Below, one piece after another: positions 46,086-56,719 of a DNA stretch of 64,000 nucleotides. Position 1 is the first letter of the stretch; each line of letters begins with the position of its first letter. A program made the position numbers and the translations under genes. Origin of the DNA: Lyophyllum atratum (lineage: Eukaryota > Basidiomycota > Agaricomycetes > Agaricales > Lyophyllaceae); contig JACGCN010000014.1 in assembly GCA_014905825.1 (NCBI GenBank), forward strand, positions 620,001 through 684,000. Reading direction: 5' to 3'. The notes below the pieces were generated by a model. It was not told the DNA's origin, did no database searches, and was given only the letters and a program-made list of their open reading frames with translations.

Positions 46086-47929
46086 TTACAGCTTAGCCCT
46101 CGCGTTAAGTTTCTCCTGGAGTTTAGCCTTGTTAAACACAGGCAATGGGGCTTAGTTGACGGTTCCTGACTTATAGGAAAGGAAGGACAACGGCAGCGTA
46201 CCTTCACTTTATCCATATACACATCTGTAACGACCCAGTGCTCCCTTTTTATGTTCTTCCCATAAATTGCAATCGCCAAATCTTTCGTCATGATACCGTC
46301 ATTATCAATAACTTCGATACACGCAGTTTCCAGATCCTGGCACCATTTGCGCAGCGCGTCGTTTCCGTCAAGCTTAGCACGGTGTAAGAGGCCGCGGGTC
46401 CACGCGAAGATAGATGCGACAGGGTTCGTCGACGTCTCATTGCCCTTCTGGTACTCTCGGTAGTGTCGTGTGACGGTTCCTGCCGAAAAAGGTATGAGAC
46501 TTGCCACCATGACGAAGAAGGCGGAGAACCTTTACGTACCATGCGCAGCCTCGCTTTCAATGACACGTCCATCAGGCGTGAGCAGCTCGCTCGTCATCAT
46601 GCCCAAGCTTCCAAATCCCTGCGCGAGAATATCACTCTGGACATCGCCATCGTAGTTCTTGCATGCCCACACAAAGCCGCCAGCGGATTTGATGGCCTGT
46701 GCGACCATGTCGTCGATGAGTCGGTGCTCATAGTAGATCCCGGCGGCATCGTATTTAGCCTTGTATTGTGCCTCGTAGATCTCCTGGAAGATGTCCTTGA
46801 ATCGACCATCGTACTTCTTCATGATCGTATTCTTCGTTGACATGAACTATAACAAGATAGGCATACAATCCCAGGTATAGAAGAGAGCGAAAACGAACCA
46901 GGGGGAGCTTCTTCGCCAGCGCCATCTTGAACGAAGAATGGGCGAATCCGGTGATCGACTGCAGAAGATTAGCGTAAGCATTGCACATGAATAAAACGAC
47001 GTACATCGTCTGTGTTATACATGCTCATGGCTACGCCGGGGCCCTTGAAATCATATACATTCATAGTAGTTGCTGGTGAGCCATCCTTCGGGGTGTAGAC
47101 CAATTGCAGCTTCCCCGGCCCAGGAGCGACGAAATCGGTAGACCGATATTGGTCGCCGAATGCATGACGCCCGATGATGATCGGGTTAATCCAACCAGGA
47201 ATAGGCTTGGGTATCCGTTGTAGCACGATTGGTTCACGGAAGACCGTGCCCCCGAGAATGTTGCGAATCTGAGGACGCGTTTGGTCTTCCTTGACAGGCA
47301 CAGAAAAACGTATTGCGGACGCACAGTTCCGTTGGGACTCTTCCACATCTCCTTCAACTTGAACTCTTTGACCCTAGCCTCGTCTGGCGTGATGGTAGCA
47401 CATTTGATTCCGACGCTATGCTCCAAAATGGCGTTGGCCGCGTCAATAGTGACTTGGTCGTTTGTCTGGGCGATCATCCCGTCAACAAGAGCCTTTACAG
47501 AGAACATTTCTGACGCACCTGGTCCCTGTACTCCAAGCCGAGATCGAAATACTTGATGTCGAGTTGCAGGTAAGGAAGGATAAGCTGAGAAGCGTTAGCA
47601 TTCTATTATGACGGGTGGCTCTTCGGCCCACGTACCTCTTCCCGGATCTTCTTCCAGATAATTCGGGTCATCTCGTCTCCATCGAGTTCCACGACAGGAT
47701 TTTGCACTACGATCTTTTGGTTCATTTCTACGGGTGCAAAATTTTTGCGTTAACGCCAAAAACGATGGTTGTTGCGAAAGGGCGGTATCCGTTGGAGCCG
47801 GTAGCCGGAACTTGAACACTCACGCATTCTGGAGAAGCTGCCTGAAAAGGCACGAACCGAGGTGTACGATGGCCTGTACGTCCTGCCAACGATACGACCT
47901 GATAGAGCACGGGCCTGCACGGTCCACAT
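46086..47929 (-). CDS. NADP-dependent isocitrate dehydrogenase, mitochondrial
   Basis: The start ATG is at 47929-47927. The first exon (to 47824) encodes an Arg/Ser-rich amphipathic leader without acidic residues ([20 protein letters not shown]...), a typical mitochondrial presequence, and splices to the mature start [20 protein letters not shown] at 47727. Further exons give the IDP fold: the [12 protein letters not shown] region, [41 protein letters not shown] (metal-binding aspartates), and [14 protein letters not shown] with [13 protein letters not shown]. The last exon ends RAKL and TAA at 46088-46086. Oxidative decarboxylation of isocitrate to 2-oxoglutarate yields NADPH in the matrix. 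Without the leader exon the protein would be cytosolic, so alternative starts are conceivable. Confidence 0.92.
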
Positions 47930-48827
47930 CGTCGCTAGGACCCTAGTTAAGCGTTAGCTATGGAGGAGTTGAATGATGAGGAAATAAAGGTAGAAACGAG
48001 GTGGACTCGGAATCCAGTCCGAAGAGGCTGTTATATCATGCAACCATAAGGTAGCAGCCGCCACCTGCCGAATGGGTTTATGATCACGATTCGTTCTGAT
48101 TCTACCGACAATTCGATACGAGGCTTTCTTTCTCGAGTTGGGGCATATGGAAACTGCCACGTAGAGCATTCACAGGTGGCTTACCTGACAGCGAGGCAAG
48201 AAGAGACGGGAAAGGGAGGGGAAATAGAGAGGTCAGTCAGGTCTCAAAAAAAAATTGGAAGATCGTCATCGATTGCTGAAAATTTGGGCCTTACATGAAA
48301 AATCCGGAACCATCTCACATTCCACATAAGACAGCACCGTCGCCTGTCTATTGTAGTGTGTCCGATATTGCACAATACGACTCGTGAACGCTTAGGTATG
48401 ATGTTGACGGCAAAAGCAATGCGCGCTCATCAAACCTGACCCAGGGATATGGGGATATGTCCGAAGCAGACAATCTAAACAGCCATCGCGTTCTTCTATT
48501 CTTTGGACCACAGAATCGGTGGAGCGCTATGTGTCTGGCAGAGACCTCCTGGAGGCTCTAGACGCAGGGTAAGCTTCTGGTCTAAGATGGCGCTTTTCAA
48601 CGCCAGTGTTATCTGGGCTGCTACTGGTGTTGGACCTGAACGCATCACTTCCATAATGGCAGGCTGGCAGCTGACATGGGCGCCAGGCCGTCACGAACCT
48701 TGCTTCTCCTAGCTCCATGCAGGCTCCATCTGCCCGAATGTGTCATCACTCTGTCTCCAGAGTCCATGTTAACCATTCAATCCCATCGAAGTTCGTAAAT
48801 CATTGATCATTACTGAAATTACATGAA
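47930..48827. other. intergenic, no supported gene
   Basis: Promoter of the isocitrate dehydrogenase gene and the 3' flank of the MFS gene; short frames only. Confidence 0.45.
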
Positions 48828-50849
48828 TTAAAGACTGTATATGAACCAAGCACTACGATCGCCTAACCCTTCCGTCTCCCTCTCTCTTGTGCCTTGCCGT
48901 CGCGCAACGGCCTTTTTCTGATTCTCTCTCCTCAGGTACAACAAATTAAGGAAAGCGAGAACAGCCATCATAATCGCAGAGACAAGCAGCGTGATCGTCC
49001 CTTTAGTATATCGCGGAGGAGCGGAGAGCGTGCTAAAAAGCCAAAGGGCTAGGATTCCCCCAAAGTTCGTCATGATAAAACCAATTGCAATGGCCGTTGC
49101 ACGTCGCGTTTGCGGGGCAGCGTTATTAGCCAGCCAAGTGGCCAGGGCAGGACCTGAACAGTTTATGCCGGTTATCGACAAGAAAAGACTTCCGTACTGA
49201 ACATGGGGATCTCGCGAGGCTGAGGTATTCATTAAATCAACTTCCGGTGAGGGTTAGCCAAGTTCGATCACTCACAAAGGTACATGGCGAATCCTATTAC
49301 ACACAACGTGGACGCGAACATGGCTGTGGGTCCACGGAAACCAAATCTGTCGGAGAAGAATGACGCTGAAACAGTAACTGCGAAGCGTCGTTCACTTAAT
49401 AAGTGAATACGGATGCCGGAAACAACAAATTCTTACCAGCAAACGCGGTAACATAGGGAGGAACACTCATGAGCTGAGCACGAGAAGCCGTATAGCCCAA
49501 ACCAACAAGGATTGATGGCGTGAAGCTGGAGGCCGGTTAGTATGTCGATGTCAACTGGATGATGAATACTTACTATGAGAGCGAAGAAAGGATGGTTCCG
49601 GCGAAAAAGAAGATGATCGCAATGAACCACACCTGTGGCAATGCGAGAGCTTTCCTCACTTCTCTCCAGCTGAAACCATCTTGGATTTCGTTTTCGCTGA
49701 TAGCACCGTCGCTTATGAGTCTGGCCGAAAGAAACTCCTTCTCTTCCGAGGTCAAGAATCGAGTGCGATTCACAGAGCGGGGAAGAAGGAAGAAAGATAT
49801 GACGCCGAATACTACTGTGAAAAGGCCTTCGAGGAAGAATATCCATGCCCACCCAGGGCGTCCGCCGATGCCGTCCATGTTGATGATTGCGAAGGCGAGT
49901 AACCCAGAGAAGGCGCCAGACAAGGATGCGGCAGACCAGAACAACGCAACTCTGGGTAAATTCGATAAGACGTCATAATATGGCATGCAATCTGGCGAAC
50001 GAAGCCGTACCGAAGTTGAAGCCTTTTACGAGGATAGAAGAAGGAAAGGTAGAGCACAATTCCCGGGAAGATGCCGCCTGGAAAAGTTCATTTCATGCGT
50101 CGTAAAAAGTGGGTCAAGGGTTTCTCACCTTCCAAGAGACCTAGAAAGAAGCGACATGCCAACAGGCCTTGGTAGTTGTGCACCACGCCTAGGTGAAAAG
50201 ACTCAGACCGTGCAATGATATCCTGATATTATTCGAAACAACGAACCTTGCAGGGTAGTGACGACTCCCCAAAGAGTCAACATGGTTGGCAGTATCACAT
50301 CAGGTCCGACAACCTAGGCTACTGGATGAAACAGCGTTGTAAAGCAGAAACATGCGCAAGTACCTTAAGCACCCAGTTGAATGGCAATTCGGCAACAATG
50401 TAACCACTGCATATCGTCGGAATTATGAGCTTGAACGCCCCCGCGATAGATTTACACACATTAACGTGACCGTCAACGATATGCTGTACTAAAAGAGTAA
50501 GGTCAGAAGATCATGCCGTTATAAGAAGGCAGTGGTTACACACCTGCTTGTTGGACAAATTCAAGTCTTTCTGCAGCCCTGCAAGCCGAGCGTTTCCTAT
50601 GTTCGAGCGGTCCTACACCACCCGGTAAAATTATACCTGATCTGAGAGAATAGAAGCCCATACCAAGACCGACAGTAGGAACATAAGGGTTAATACGGGC
50701 AAGAGACGAATATCCATTTTAGCAAGGATGGTCTTCTCGAGCGCTGTTGCTAGAGCAGATTGCTCTTCATCGGTGCTGTTTCCATGTTCGTCAACAGATG
50801 TGATTTGAGAAGCCTTTTCTGTCGGTGATGCCTGCGATTCCTTCTCCAT
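48828..50849 (-). CDS. MFS permease, allantoate/anion-cation symporter type
   Basis: The start ATG is at 50849. The N-terminal exon encodes a soluble leader and the first helix (KMDIRLLPVLTLMFLLSVL), followed by small exons with the expected DRSN region near 50600 and several helices. A large middle exon (about 49980-49575) includes GGRPGWAWIFFLEGLFTVVFGVI, the conserved R-x-x-W-F-x-x-E-G motif region of the anion:cation symporter family. The C-terminal exon has NCSGPALATWLANNAAPQTRR, which is also typical, and ends at 48828. About twelve helices in all. Likely substrates are small organic acids, vitamins or ureides taken up with protons at the plasma membrane. Confidence 0.85.
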
Positions 50850-51616
50850 ATCTCTCCGGTACTTTCAGTCGTCGATCCGTGGGGGGTTGAGCCAACAGTG
50901 AGCGGCGGACGTGGACCGTGGTGAGAGCGCGCATGACGAGAGTTTCGTACATGTAGATAAAGCCTCCCACCAGCTGCCACCCTTGATGGTGGTTGTGAAC
51001 AACTCGTGATGAAATCTAGGAACCCCCACTGACCACGTGAAGGAAGTTGATTCTTTCTCAGCCTCCCTCGGCGTTATGGCTTTTATGCCCAATTGGCACT
51101 GTGACTGACTCCGGCACATGCGCTGGGCAAACCTACTCCCAAGGGATTTTTCTGATTGCAGTGGCCTACTCCCGCTGTGTACTTCACTTTCCATCCTACA
51201 TCCCCTGAACTACTGTGGTTAACGGTGTTAGGAACCCCTCCGCAAAGCAGCAGATGAAAGGTCTCTGGTGCGCACTTGATGAGCTCGTGGAAATGCTGAA
51301 GACCCTTGCCAGCCCTTGCCAGGTCGATGCGGACTATCGCCGAGAAGGCTGCCCGCCATTACACACGGGAATTCGAAGAGCTAGCTCTATCTCGATATCC
51401 TTCCTCGATTGCTACCAGTTATCGCAACCCTCCCCCTTCCGGCTGCGATTTGAACCCCACCCCCAATCTCAAGGGACTATCGGCTCCTGGAGCTGCACGC
51501 TCCTCGTCCTTTGCGTCCTTCATGGAGATAATGGAGCCTATAGTGTTCCAAACTGTCACAGTGGAGAGGAAACTGCTGAGAAAGCTTAGTCTCAAGTGTG
51601 TGGTGCCAAGGAGATG
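50850..51616. other. intergenic, no supported gene
   Basis: Two short plus-strand frames (51215-51656) overlap without any recognisable domain. It holds the MFS gene promoter. Confidence 0.4.
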
Positions 51617-52875
51617 TTATGCATCTTTGTCGAGGTATGTGTCGTTAGCCGGCTGAGCGTTCGCGGATTCCTCGGGCTTGTCAGGCCCTGGTGAGTCATT
51701 CATGCTACCATTGACAGAGTCGCCTGATATCACAGCGCGAACCTGTGTTTGTTCGGTGGGGACGGCGGAAGTGCGAGAAGAGACCAGGTGAAGAGGAAGG
51801 TTCAACCCGACAGATGGCGCGGGTTTGACACGAGTTGCTTTGGCAGTGCGAATGATGATGAGATTGAAAGCAATTCCAGCGATGCCCACTTCCTATTGTC
51901 GCAAAGCATTGTCAGAGTGCTTTAAGGTGTCTAGAAGCTGGGAATAGCTCACCGCGCTGGACGCAATGTATAACGAGTTGTGCTTGGTCGTATACGTCAC
52001 AAAGGTTATGAACGCAGCCACCGTGTACATAAGACCGGATTCGATGATGACATACATGATGTCTTTCATGATGTTGTCGTTTCCAGAATTTGCGCTGTGG
52101 TATGCAAACTTATCATGACGGCGAGCAGCTTTCCATATCGGCCAAACGATGAGTGCTTCAAACAATTGGTTAGGCGGTTAACGTATACGCTGGAGCTCGA
52201 CGTACCGGTGGTGATTACATTTAGAGTTACCGTCGACGCCCAAAAAGCCACTCCGAACGGATGGAGTTTGCTTGCACTTATGAGAGCGTCTGACGTGAAG
52301 GTCACCTCGTAATAAACCAAGAACACCGAGCACACCGTCCCCCCGAGCCATAAAAGGAGTGACGGAATTATCACTAGCCAGTTACGACCATAAATGACCC
52401 AGCAGCGATATATCTTAGAATATGAGATTAATTTCCATCAATGCCACTTTTTTGGGATGTACTAGTACCAGCATAGCGTCTCCAATTGTCGTTTGCGTGA
52501 GTAAATCTGCTGACTGAAAATCATCATGTCAATATATCAATGGAACGCAGGAAGTCCGATATCCACCTTCAGAACAACGGCCCAGTTCGATATTTCCGCG
52601 AAACTGGCTGCGCCCTTCGCTGGAGGCAAGAGAATGAAGGCTCGCCACACGATATAGAAGCTTGTTGCGCTCCCGAGTATCACGTTGATAAACATGAATA
52701 GGGCGACGAAAGCCATTGGTCGATTGACGTCCGCCAGGGATCTCCATTTCGTGCCGGTCGAGAAGAGAGCCTGGAAGGTATGCACGAAGGTCACCAGATA
52801 CAAGCCAAGGATGATACTCTCGACGAAGAATCCGGCGAGTCTGCCCTCTGCAACGCTGAATGAGCTGGGATCCAT
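51617..52875 (-). CDS. seven-helix orphan membrane protein
   Basis: The likely start is ATG 52875-52873 (MDPSSF). Exons joined by short introns give seven hydrophobic segments: FFVESIILGLYLVTFVHTF, an FVALFMFINVILGS stretch, a segment after DAMLV, WLVIIPSLLLWLGGTVCSVF, AFWASTVTLNVITTG, GLMYTVAAFITFVTYTT and GIAGIAFNLIIIR. A Ser-rich cytoplasmic tail of about 80 residues follows and ends at 51617. The layout resembles the large class of basidiomycete 7-TM proteins of unknown role in which a YRCW-like motif follows the third helix. It is not the pheromone receptor Ste3. Some inner junctions are not resolved. Confidence 0.7.
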
Positions 52876-54648
52876 GATGGTAAACAGGACAGGCCTGCAT
52901 GACGCTGATAATTGATTGCTCGCCTTATATCGGAGTTTTGTCATCGGCATCGCACTGGTACCCAGTAAGCGCGGGAAGTTTGCAAAGAGATGATAGACGT
53001 ACGTAGTCACTCCTTGTGATCTGCCATCGAAAAAGACGTGGATACGTATGATTTCTGTCAAATGGGGAGGGGAAAAATCGCTAGGAGCTAACTCGCCATC
53101 CGACTGTTGAATGTGCAATGTGTCCCATTTGGCTGCCATGCTTGATTAGTCTGTGTTCACGTGTGGCTGTGACACCGTGGTGAGGCAATTCAAACTGGCC
53201 CCCCCCATTTACGGGCCCCTGGTGGATTTCCGGGCACAGAAATTGCAGGGACATGCTCTCTGAGGTCAAAAATGACACTTCCAAGTTTAACGGGGCAAAA
53301 AATGTCGTAAACGCCATCGCTGCGTGGGTCGAAAGGTCGTCGAAAGACATGGTCCGAGCGCAAAAATGACCATATATGGAAATATTTGGCTCTGAATTGC
53401 CTCACCGCGGTATCAACCCCCCACGTGAAATCAGACCATTATTGTCTCCCTCTCCCCCTCAAAAAGACAACGTGAGAATTTATGGTCTGACTACGGGAGA
53501 CTAATGCTTGATCGGAAATAGCGGCTAATAAGACCGTTCCCACCGTTCCCACCCCGCACACCGTTCACCGTGACGCTACATTGCCGAGAGTTATACATAC
53601 ATCGTTGCCCTTCGGACGAAAAGTGGTCAGAGACGCCTAGAGTTCGAGAGGTCTATCCTCGCTTTGTACTGGATCAGCCACTGCGACGTCGCGATCCCTG
53701 TCTGAGCGCGTCAAGCAACGAAAGATAGTTTTGAGGTAACATATCATCCAACTTGCCTTCTCGAGGAAGCGAATTTCTCGGTCGTGGGACCTTCTAAAAT
53801 GACAACCTTCTTACGCTGATGCCAATTCACTCAAACGCTTGGATTCAGACAGCATCCTCCGAGTCGGCTGATGGCCTGAGGTGAGTTCAAGTTTTATGAA
53901 TCCTTAGGTGGCGATGGGAACTCGATTGGCTTTGGGAGTTAGACTAAAGCATGGGACGAGTTGCGATCAGAATAGCAAGCAACTGGTGAGTATACCTGTA
54001 TACGCGTCCGCGTTCAACAGACTCCTCACAAGTATACTTTCGGCAGGACGATTTATGTCTTGGTTAGGATAAGAAAATACGATGCGCCCGTCGGACCTGG
54101 CTGTCGCGGCATCGACCAGCCTTCCTGCCGCTACTGCGGCTCTCTTCGGATAGACTTTCGTTTGAGTGGGAAGTCTGCGACACGTTGCTGTCCAATTGGA
54201 ATATGCATGTCGAACACATGCTCAAGCCTCCTACATGCTGTCGTCCGACTCGGCCACGACTGATAGCTTCGACACGTGCATCCCTATCCACCCCTGAAGT
54301 GGGAAGGTCAGTCGCCCTTCTTCGGCTGCGTCTGAGTCCCGACGGTGCTGAATGGGATCTTCTTATGTGTTCTGCAGGGTGCAATCGCGATGATCATGAT
54401 CAGTGATGCTGAGTCAGTACCAAAGAATCGCCGACTCGGACACCAAACCAACGCCTGACTTGATTGCAAGGTGTTTGGGTGCCCTATATTGCAAAGAGCT
54501 GTCTTTATTAGAGTTCTGATCTGTGGCCCGCGCTGCCACTCGTGGATCTCATCCACAAGCCGCCCATCAACGAGGAACCTGGCGATCCCCAGCAGGCCTA
54601 GCTCGACACATAAATACACCCAATGAAAGATCTCAATTTGTACGCCCC
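52876..54648. other. intergenic, no supported gene
   Basis: No convincing protein. Short frames near 54060-54406 on both strands look accidental. It carries the upstream regions of both flanking genes. Confidence 0.45.
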
Positions 54649-55886
54649 ATGTCACAAATCCAGATACTCGACATTCGAGGATCCAAGGATGAGGCAGGGG
54701 CAATACCTCACCTTCCGAACGAGATCCTGCAAGGCCTGCTCAAACCACCTGGCCATCGAACTCTCCCGTCCGAAATCCTCTATGACGAAGTAGGATTGAA
54801 ATTGTACAATGGAGGCGTCGGGACCAGCTGGTCCGAGTGGTATTACCTCTTTCCCGCGGAGAAACAAATTCTGGACGAGCACGGTGATGACATTGCGAAG
54901 CTGTTGAAGAGGTCGAGCAAAGGCGAGGCTGTTATCATTGAATTGGGGGCAGGGTAAGTCCCGCACCTCGTGCAGCAGGCGTCTAGATAACCGTCTTGTG
55001 AACAGCTCGCTGGAAAAAACGTCACGAATCTTGTCGTCTTTAGCACACATTGACGATGTCGACGGTTCGGAGATGTCCATTCGCTATTATGCCTTAGATC
55101 TCGAGCGAAGCGAGCTGGTGACGACACTCGAGAGTCTGCAGAAGAATTATGGGCAGGACTTTGCGGGGCGAATCGCGACAATGGGGATGTGGGGAACATA
55201 CGATGACGGAATTCGTTTGATCGAGCACAACGAGCTGAGCCTAGACCCCGACATTCCTGTGCACATCCTGTTTCTAGGCGGGACTATAGGAAATTTCAGT
55301 AAAGGTGACGGAGACATCGCGTTTCTGAAGAATTTACCTTTGAAACCAGAACGCGGGGACACGCTGTTGCTCGGAATCGACAGAGTGAAGCCCAGGGAAG
55401 CTATAGATAGAGCATACAACTTTTCTGCGGCAGTGGAGTGGTTTATGAATGGGCTGAAGGTCGCTGGACGCGTGCTTACTGGCGATCAAGACTTTTTCGA
55501 CCTGGCAAATTGGGATCGGTATGCCAGATTCAATGAACAGATAGGTGAATGAAGGCCGTACCTTACAATGAGGAATGACTGATCAGGTCCTAGGTCGGAT
55601 GGAGATTGGTTACACGTCGAGGAAAGATCAGACCACCAGAGACAGACTCCATGACGTTGATATAACATTCTCCAAGGATGAGGATATTCTTGTGATGTGC
55701 TCGAACAAGGTTCGTTGTCGTCGTGGTCACCAATGGTCATCATTACCTTACAAACTTGGCCAGTATACCGATGATGAGATCAGAACCACGCTTGAGAGAG
55801 CCTGTTTGCGATCAACGGGGTCGTGGATGGATACCAAAGCTCAGTATTACTTGTACTCACTCCGTCCTGAAAATTTCAAGACGTAG
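54649..55886 (+). CDS. EasF/EgtD-like SAM-dependent methyltransferase
   Basis: Four exons (54649-54953, 55006-55544, 55594-55709, 55764-55886) give 360 residues. The family signature is clear: LPSEILYDEVGLKLYNGG, WYYLFPAEKQILDEH, the SAM-binding IIELGAG (split by intron 1), YYALDLERSEL, and FLGGTIGNFSKGD, with ARFNEQIG and DVDITFSKDEDI later. This is the histidine-specific methyltransferase fold shared by EgtD (ergothioneine) and EasF (4-dimethylallyltryptophan N-methyltransferase). There is no fused sulfoxide-synthase domain, so it is not the usual fungal Egt1. N-methylation of an amino-acid-derived substrate is expected; the substrate is unknown. No biosynthetic cluster partners are next to it. 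Confidence 0.85.
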
Positions 55887-56719
55887 AGTTTGAGTAGTAC
55901 CAACCCAGGAGTATGAAAAGCTCTTGGTCCCCTTGAAATCAGCCTCGCCCATGGAGCGAAGAACCGTCCTAGCCTCGTTTTGTGAGGAGCTTCAGGACAC
56001 ATCCGCACATCCTGATAGGACTACGAGTACCGTCGCTGGGAAGTTTATAAGGTCTTCTTGAAAGGTCGATGTAACCATCTTTATAATAGCGTTGATGGTC
56101 TTCAAAATTTGCAGCGAATAGGATAGCACCACATCATCATTCTCGTAGAAGATGAATCATATCAAAGTTGGGCCATGGCGTTGGGTGGTTCCACGGATAC
56201 GCGTGGGAGGGAATAATAAACGCGTCCAGGATCCTGGCAAGGTCGGTTGATGACTTGACGTGTTTGTTGGATAAGAGGCAGAATGAGGAACACGTCGATG
56301 GCCGGAGTTCCTTGGGCTTGGGTTACGAACAACGGCTCAGGGTATTGGCTGAACGAAACTAAAACAGTGAGTGCCTGTATCAGCGTCAGGGTGGGCGACA
56401 TACCTAATGAGTTCTCTTAAGCTTGTCCCTCTGTGTTTTAGTGTTCAGATAATTCGATGCATAGTGCTACGATGGATCCAGGTACTCCGAACAGTTTGCA
56501 TGCGGCGACCTAGCGGCGACTCGCTCAGGCTGGCGAGGACATTCAACAATTCACGATCAGGTGACTCGTCGCGTGGCGTCATAGCTTAAAGTTAAACTTG
56601 ACTGAGCGCGTCTCCAACTTCCTCTCTCCACCTCGCCTCTCTTCCTCCTTCTAGTCCCTGCGCCACCCCGCCGAACGCGATTCTCGAGATACCTCATCCT
56701 TTCCTTTCTATCTTCAAAT
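55887..56719. other. intergenic, no supported gene
   Basis: The 3' flank of the methyltransferase gene and promoter of the SH3 gene. A pyrimidine-rich tract (56610-56710) directly precedes the ATG at 56720, which is common in fungal promoters. Confidence 0.5.

Noticed and set aside
51215..51656. Two overlapping plus-strand frames in an intergenic gap
   Set aside because: No recognisable sequence, they overlap each other in different frames, and no splice signals extend them.
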